Assembly (NCBI GenBank): GCA_938743325.2
Contig: OW568861.1
Span: forward strand, 1,302,001-1,366,000
Length of the DNA stretch: 64,000 nt
Direction of reading: 5' to 3'
From: Pycnococcus provasolii
Taxonomy: Eukaryota; Chlorophyta; Pseudoscourfieldiophyceae; Pseudoscourfieldiales; Pycnococcaceae
Positions 52,001 through 61,000 of the stretch are shown here, one piece after another. The notes beneath the pieces are model-generated. The model had not been told where the DNA came from. It searched no databases and saw only the letters and a list, made by a program, of their open reading frames with translations. Every line of letters starts with the position of its first letter. Within the stretch, counting starts at the first letter, position 1. The translations under genes were made by a program, and so were the position numbers.

Positions 52001-55000
52001 CGTCCGAGCCGGACGACGGCACCGAGCACCACACCTGCTCCGCGCTCGTCCACTGCGAAGACACCGCCACCGCGCCGAAGCGACACGATGGCGGGTGCGA
52101 CGCCGCGAACCCGGACCCAGACACCTCGACGCGATCCGCGCCAGTCAGGCCGTCCGCGCCCTCGATCGCGGGATACGAGACCTCGTCAAGTGCCGTCAGA
52201 GGTGCGCGCCAGCCCTGCGTCGACGCTGACACGTACGCGCCAGATCCTGTCGACGAGACCGACGATGCGAGCGCGGATGACACAAACGTCACAGCAGACG
52301 ACGAGGCGACACCGACCAGCAGATCGGAGCCAGACAGCCATACCACAGTCTCTATGCCTGACACGACAGCGCGAGGATACGACGCCGTCACGCGACCGGG
52401 TACGGCGTACGACACTGACCCGACGTGATCGCCGTCCGCGAGCTGCAGCGATCGGAAACCAGCAGACATCGCAGGAAGCGTGCACGTCGACGAGGACGAT
52501 GCGCATGCCGCCTGCTCGCCGCCGCCAACCACCAGCGACGTCGGACGCGGGCCAGATATCAGCGACACGACCACGGATCCGCCCGTCAGCGACGATAGCA
52601 CGCCCGACGCAGAGTACGCCAACAAGCGCGACGAGGCCGTGTACTCGTACGACGTCCACGACGCGCCCACGCGCTGGGCGCCTACGCCAAGACTCACGCC
52701 CGACGAGGACGGAACGCGTGCAGGCGAAACGCACTCGTACACGCCCGACCCCGCGCGACGCGTCCACACCATCGAAGTCGTGCCGAACGAGCACTGCCAC
52801 GCCGAAGGCAGACCGCCGGACGCAGACACCTCCACCGCCGTGCCGCCCGACTCTGACCCTGACGGCGGCGACGCGCCCGTCACAGACGCACCGCCGTCGC
52901 CCGTCACCTCCAGACGAGCCATCGACGCAGATGTCACCTCGCACCGCCAAAGCGACGAAGATGCCATCGACGACGTTGAGCCGCACAAGCCGCCGTCGAA
53001 CATGTGCGCGCCTATCACGTCCACCAACGAGCCGCCCGTAGACAACACCACTGACGGATGCACAACAGACACAGAAGCTGAGTCCGATACGTCCACGAGC
53101 GCGCGAGGACCCAGCACGCGCACTGAGCCGCCGCTCACGCGCAGCCACTGCTCCGCCGACGCGCCCATCGTCAGCCGGCCGCCCGATACCAGACCCACCT
53201 CAGTGAAGCCAGCCGCCAGACCGCCGCCCAGCGTGCACTCGACCCAGCCCGATGAGAGGAACACGCCCGCGTACTCCGCGCCGCCGATCGAGCATCGCAC
53301 CGGCGACTCAGAGCTCACGCCCGTGCCGTACACGCTCACTGTCGCACCGCCAGACGCTGACACGCGCGCGGGCGATGCGGCGAGCACGCGCACCGACGAT
53401 GCAGATGCGTACGTGTACGCGTCCGACACCTGGTGCTGCACGCCCTGCGTCATCGAGAACGGAACCGCGTCCGAGCCGGACGACGGCACCGAGCACCACA
53501 CCTGCTCCGCGCTCGTCCACTGCGAAGACACCGCCACCGCGCCGAAGCGACACGATGGCGGGTGCGACGCCGCGAACCCGGACCCAGACACCTCGACGCG
53601 ATCCGCGCCAGTCAGACCCGTCACTGACTCCACGCCAGCCGACGCAAGCTCGTCCGGCGCGATCGAAGATACGCGCCAGCCCTGCGTCGACGCTGACACG
53701 TACGCGCCAGATCCTGTCGACGAGACCGACGATGCGAGCGCGGATGACACAAACGTCACAGCAGACGACGAGGCGACGCCGACCAGCAGATCGGAGCCAG
53801 ACAGCCATACCACAGTCTCTATGCCTGACACGACAGCGCGAGGATACGACGCCGTCACGCGACCGGGTACGGCGTACGACACTGACCCGACGTGATCGCC
53901 GTCCGCGAGCTGCAGCGATCGGAAACCAGCAGACATCGCAGGAAGCGTGCACGTCGACGAGGACGATGCGCATGCCGCCTGCTCGCCGCCGCCAACCACC
54001 AGCGACGTCGGACGCGGGCCAGATATCAGCGACACGACCACGGATCCGCCCGTCAGCGACGATAGCACGCCCGACGCAGAGTACGCCAACAAGCGCGACG
54101 AGGCCGTGTACTCGTACGATGTCCACGACGCGCCCACGCGCTGGGCGCCTACGCCAAGACTCACGCCCGACGAGGACGGAACGCGTGCAGGCGAAACGCA
54201 CTCGTACACGCCCGACCCCGCGCGACGCGTCCACACCATCGAAGTCGTGCCGAACGAGCACTGCCACGCCGAAGGCAGACCGCCGGACGCAGACACCTCC
54301 ACCGCCGTGCCGCCCGACTCTGACCCTGACGGCGGCGACGCGCCCGTCACAGACGCGCCGCCGTCGCCCGCCACCTCCAGACGAGCCATCGACGCAGATG
54401 TCACCTCGCACCGCCAAAGCGACGAAGATGCCATCGACGACGTTGAGCCGCACAAGCCGCCGTCGAACATGTGCGCGCCTATCACGTCCACCAACGAGCC
54501 GCCCGTAGACAACACCACTGACGGATGCACAACAGACACAGAAGCTGAGTCCGATACGTCCACGAGCGCGCGAGGACCCAGCACGCGCGCTGAGCCGCCG
54601 CTCACGCGCAGCCACTGCTCCGCCGACGCGCCCATCGTCAGCCGGCCGCCCGATACCAGACCCACCTCAGTGAAGCCAGCCGCCAGACCGCCGCCCAGCG
54701 TGCACTCGACCCAGCCCGATGAGAGGAACACGCCCGCGTACTCCGCGCCGCCGATCGAGCATCGCACCGGCGACTCAGAGCTCACGCCCGTGCCGTACAC
54801 GCTCACTGTCGCGCCGCCAGACGTCGACACGCGCGCGGGCGATGCGGCGAGCACGCGCACCGACGATGCAGATGCGTACGTGTACGCGTCCGACACCTGG
54901 TGCTGCACGCCCTGCGTCATCGAGAACGGAACCGCGTCCGAGCCGGACGACGGCACCGAGCACCACACCTGCTCCGCGCTCGTCCACTGCGAAGACACCG

Positions 55001-58000
55001 CCACCGCGCCGAAGCGACACGATGGCGGGTGCGACGCCGCGAACCCGGACCCAGACACCTCGACGCGATCCGCGCCAGTCAGACCCGTCACTGACTGCAC
55101 GCCAGCCGACGCAAGCTCGTCCGGCGCGATCGAAGATACGCGCCAGCCCTGCGTCGACGCTGACACGTACGCGCCAGATCCTGTCGACGAGACCGACGAT
55201 GCGAGCGCGGATGACACAAACGTCACAGCAGACGACGAGGCGACACCGACCAGCAGATCGGAGCCAGACAGCCATACCACAGTCTCTATGCCTGACACGA
55301 CAGCGCGAGGATACGACGCCGTCACGCGACCGGGTACGGCGTACGACACGGACCCGACGTGATCGCCGTCCGCGAGCTGCAGCGATCGGAAACCAGCAGA
55401 CATCGCAGGAAGCGTGCACGTCGACGAGGACGATGCGCATGCCGCCTGCTCGCCGCCGCCAACCACCAGCGACGTCGGACGCGGGCCAGATATCAGCGAC
55501 ACGACCACGGATCCGCCCGTCAGCGACGATAGCACGCCCGACGCAGAGTACGCCAACAAGCGCGACGAGGCCGTGTACTCGTACGATGTCCACGACGCGC
55601 CCACGCGCTGGGCGCCTACGCCCAGACTCACGCCCGATGAGGACGGAGCGCGTGCAGGCGAAACGCACTCGTACACGCCCGACCCCGCGCGACGCGTCCA
55701 CACCATCGAAGTCGTGCCGAACGAGCACTGCCATGCCGAAGGCAGACCGCCGGACGCAGACACCTCCACCGCCGTGCCGCCCGACTCTGACCCTGACGGC
55801 GGCGACGCGCCCGTCACAGACGCGCCGCCGTCGCCCGTTACCTCCAGACGAGCCATCGACGCAGATGTCACCTCACACCGCCAAAGCGACGAAGATGCCA
55901 TCGACGACGTTGAGCCGCACAAGCCGCCGTCGAACATGTGCGCGCCTGTCACGTCCACCAACGAGCCGCCCGTAGACAACACCACTGACGGATGCACAAC
56001 AGACACAGAAGCTGAGTCCGATACGTCCACGAGCGCGCGAGGACCCAGCACGCGCACTGAGCCGCCGCTCACGCGCAGCCACTGCTCCGCCGACGCGCCC
56101 ATCATCAGCCGGCCGCCCGATACCAGACCCACCTCAGTGAAGCCAGCCGCCAGACCGCCGCCCAGCGTGCACTCGACCCAGCCCGATGAGAGGAACACGC
56201 CCGCGTACTCCGCGCCGCCGATCGAGCATCGCACCGGCGACTCAGAGCTCACGCCCGTGCCGTACACGCTCACTGTCGCGCCGCCAGACGCTGACACGCG
56301 CGCGGGCGATGCGGCGAGCACGCGCACCGACGATGCAGATGCGTACGTGTACGCGTCCGACACCTGGTGCTGCACGCCCTGCGTCATCGAGAACGGAACC
56401 GCGTCCGAGCCGGACGACGGCACCGAGCACCACACCTGCTCCGCGCTCGTCCACTGCGAAGACACCGCCACCGCGCCGAAGCGACACGATGGCGGATGCG
56501 ACGCCGCGAACCCGGACCCAGACACCTCGACGCGATCCGCGCCAGTCAGGCCGTCCGCGCCCTCGATCGCGGGATACGAGACCTCGTCAAGTGCCGTCAG
56601 AGGTGCGCGCCAGCCCTGCGTCGACGCTGACACGTACGCGCCAGATCCTGTCGATGAGACCGACGATGCGAGCGCGGATGACACAAACGTCACAGCAGAC
56701 GACGAGGTGACACCGACCAGCAGATCGGAGCCAGACAGCCATACCACAGTCTCTATGCCTGACACGACAGCGCGAGGATACGACGCCGTCACGCGACCGG
56801 GTACGGCGTACGACACTGACCCGACGTGATCGCCGTCCGCGAGCTGCAGCGATCGGAAACCAGCAGACATCGCAGGAAGCGTGCACGTCGACGAGGACGA
56901 TGCGCATGCCGCCTGCTCGCCGCCGCCAACCACCAGCGACGTCGGACGCGGGCCAGATATCAGCGACACGACCACGGATCCGCCCGTCAGCGACGATAGC
57001 ACGTCCGACGCAGAGTACGCCAACAAGCGCGACGAGGCCGTGTACTCGTACGATGTCCACGACGCGCCCACGCGCTGGGCGCCTACGCCAAGACTCACGC
57101 CCGATGAGGACGGAACGCGTGCAGGCGAAACGCACTCGTACACGCCCGACCCCGCGCGACGCGTCCACACCATCGAAGTCGTGCCGAACGAGCACTGCCA
57201 TGCCGAAGGCAGACCGCCGGACGCAGACACCTCCACCGCCGTGCCGCCCGACTCTGACCCTGACGGCGGCGACGCGCCCGTCACAGACGCGCCGCCGTCG
57301 CCCGTCACCTCCAGACGAGCCATCGACGCAGATGTCACCTCGCACCGCCAAAGCGACGAAGATGCCATCGACGACGTTGAGCCGCACAAGCCGCCGTCGA
57401 ACATGTGCGCGCCTATCACGTCCACCAACGAGCCGCCCGTAGACAACACCACTGACGGATGCACAACAGACACAGAAGCTGAGTCCGATACGTCCACGAG
57501 CGCGCGAGGACCCAGCACGCGCACCGAGCCGCCGCTCACGCGCAGCCACTGCTCCGCCGACGCGCCCATCGTCAGCCGGCCGCCCGATACCAGACCCACC
57601 TCAGTGAAGCCAGCCGCCAGACCGCCACCCAGCGTGCACTCGACCCAGCCCGATGAGAGGAACACGCCCGCGTACTCCGCGCCGCCGATCGAGCATCGCA
57701 CCGGCGACTCAGAGCTCACGCCCGTGCCGTACACGCTCACTGTCGCACCGCCAGACGCTGACACGCGCGCGGGCGATGCGGCGAGCACGCGCACCGACGA
57801 TGCAGATGCGTACGTGTACGCGTCCGACACCTGGTGCTGCACGCCCTGCGTCATCGAGAACGGAACCGCGTCCGAGCCGGACGACGGCACCGAGCACCAC
57901 ACCTGCTCCGCGCTCGTCCACTGCGAAGACACCACCACCGCGCCGAAGCGACACGATGGCGGATGCGACGCCGCGAACCCGGACCCAGACACCTCGACGC

Positions 58001-61000
58001 GATCCGCGCCAGTCAGGCCGTCCGCGCCCTCGATCGCGGGATACGAGACCTCGTCAAGTGCCGTCAGAGGTGCGCGCCAGCCCTGCGTCGACGCTGACAC
58101 GTACGCGCCAGATCCTGTCGACGAGACCGACGATGCGAGCGCGGATGACACAAACGTCACAGCAGACGACGAGGTGACACCGACCAGCAGATCGGAGCCA
58201 GACAGCCATACCACAGTCTCTATGCCTGACACGACAGCGCGAGGATACGACGCCGTCACGCGACCGGGTACGGCGTACGACACTGACCCGACGTGATCGC
58301 CGTCCGCGAGCTGCAGCGATCGGAAACCAGCAGACATCGCAGGAAGCGTGCACGTCGACGAGGACGATGCGCATGCCCCCTGCTCGACGCCGCCAACCAC
58401 CAGCGACGTCGGACGCGGGCCAGATATCAGCGACACGACCACGGATCCGCCCGTCAGCGACGATAGCACGCCCGACGCAGAGTACGCCAACAAGCGCGAC
58501 GAGGCCGTGTACTCGTACGATGTCCACGACGCGCCCACGCGCTGGGCGCCTACGCCAAGACTCACGCCCGACGAGGACGGAACGCGTGCAGGCGAAACGC
58601 ACTCGTACACGCCCGACCCCGCGCGACGCGTCCACACCATCGAAGTCGTGCCGAACGAGCACTGCCATGCCGAAGGCAGACCGCCGGACGCAGACACCTC
58701 CACCGCCGTGCCGCCCGACTCTGACCCTGACGGCGGCGACGCGCCCGTCACAGACGCGCCGCCGTCGCCCGCCACCTCCAGACGAGCCATCGACGCAGAT
58801 GTCACCTCACACCGCCAAAGCGACGAAGATGCCATCGACGACGTTGAGCCGCACAAGCCGCCGTCGAACATGTGCGCGCCTACCACGTCCACCAACGAGC
58901 CGCCCGTAGACAACACCACTGACGGATGCACAACAGACACAGAAGCTGAGTCCGATACGTCCACGAGCGCGCGAGGTCCCAGCACGCGCACCGAGCCGCC
59001 GCTCACGCGCAGCCACTGCTCCGCCGACGCGCCCATCGTCAGCCGGCCGCCTGATACCAGACCCACCTCAGTGAAGCCAGCCGCCAGACCGCCGCCCAGC
59101 GTGCACTCGACCCAGCCCGATGAGAGGAACACGCCCGCGTACTCCGTGCCGCCGATCGAGCATCGCACCGACGACTCAGAGCTCACGCCCGTGCCGTACA
59201 CGCTCACTGTCGCGCCGCCAGACGCTGACACGCGCGCGGGCGATGCGGCGAGCACGCGCACCGACGATGCAGATGCGTACGTGTACGCGTCCGACACCTG
59301 GTGCTGCACGCCCTGCGTCATCGAGAACGGAACCGCGTCCGAGCCGGACGACGGCACCGAGCACCACACCTGCTCCGCGCTCGTCCACTGCGAAGACACC
59401 GCCACCGCGCCGAAGCGACACGATGGCGGGTGCGACGCCGCGAACCCGGACCCAGACACCTCGACGCGATCCGCGCCAGTCAGACCCGTCACTGACTCCA
59501 CGCCAGCCGACGCAAGCTCGTCCGGCGCGATCGAAGATACGCGCCAGCCCTGCGTCGACGCTGACACGTACGCGCCAGATCCTGTCGACGAGACCGACGA
59601 AGCGAGCGCGGATGACACAAACGTCACAGCAGACGACGAGGCGACGCCGACCAGCAGATCGGAGCCAGACAGCCATACCACAGTCTCTATGCCTGACACG
59701 ACAGCGCGAGGATACGACGCCGTCACGCGACCGGGTACGGCGTACGACACGGACCCGACGTGATCGCCGTCCGCGAGCTGCAGCGATCGGAAACCACCAG
59801 ACATCGCAGGAAGCGTGCACGTCGACGAGGACGATGCGCATGCCGCCTGCTCGACGCCGCCAACCACCAGCGACGTCGGACGCGGGCCAGATATCAGCGA
59901 CACGACCACGGATCCGCCCGTCAGCGACGATAGCACGTCCGACACAGAGTACGCCAACAAGCGCGACGAGGCCGTGTACTCGTACGACGTCCACGACGCG
60001 CCCACGCGCTGGGCGCCTACGCCCAGACTCACGCCCGACGAGGACGGAACGCGTGCAGGCGAAACGCACTCGTACACGCCCGACCCCGCGCGACGCGTCC
60101 CCACCATCGAAGTCGTGCCGAACGAGCACTGCCATGCCGAAGGCAGACCGCCGGATGCAGACACCTCCACCGCCGTGCCGCCCGACTCTGACCCTGACGG
60201 CGGCGACGCGCCCGTCACAGACGCGCCGCCGTCGCCCGCCACCTCCAGACGAGCCATCGACGCAGATGTCACCTCGCACCGCCAAAGCGACGAAGATGCC
60301 ATCGAAGACGTTGAGCCGCACAAGCCGCCGTCGAACATGTGCGCGCCTATCACGTCCACCAACGAGCCGCCCGTAGACAACACCACTGACGGATGCACAA
60401 CAGACACAGAAGCTGAGTCCGATACGTCCACGAGCGCGCGAGGACCCAGCACGCGCACCGAGCCGCCGCTCACGCGCAGCCACTGCTCCGCCGACGCGCC
60501 CATCGTCAGCCGGCCGCCCGATACCAGACCCACCTCAGTGAAGCCAGCCGCCAGACCGCCACCCAGTGTGCACCCGACCCAGCCCGATGAGAGGAACACG
60601 CCCGCGTACTCCGCGCCGCCGATCGAGCATCGCACCGGCGACTCAGAGCTCACGCCCGTGCCGTACACGCTCACTGTCGCGCCGCCAGACGTCGACACGC
60701 GCGCGGGCGATGCGGCGATCACGCGCACCGACGATGCAGATGCGTACGTGTACGCGTCCGACACCTGGTGCTGCACGCCCTGCGTCATCGAGAACGGAAC
60801 CGCGTCCGAGCCGGACGACGGCACCGAGCACCACACCTGCTCCGCGCTCGTCCACTGCGAAGACACCACCACCGCGCCGAAGCGACACGATGGCGGGTGC
60901 GACGCCGCGAACCCGGACCCAGACACCTCGACGCGACCCGCGCCAGTCAGGCCGTCCGCGCCCTCGATCGCGGGATACGAGACCTCGTCAAGTGCCGTCA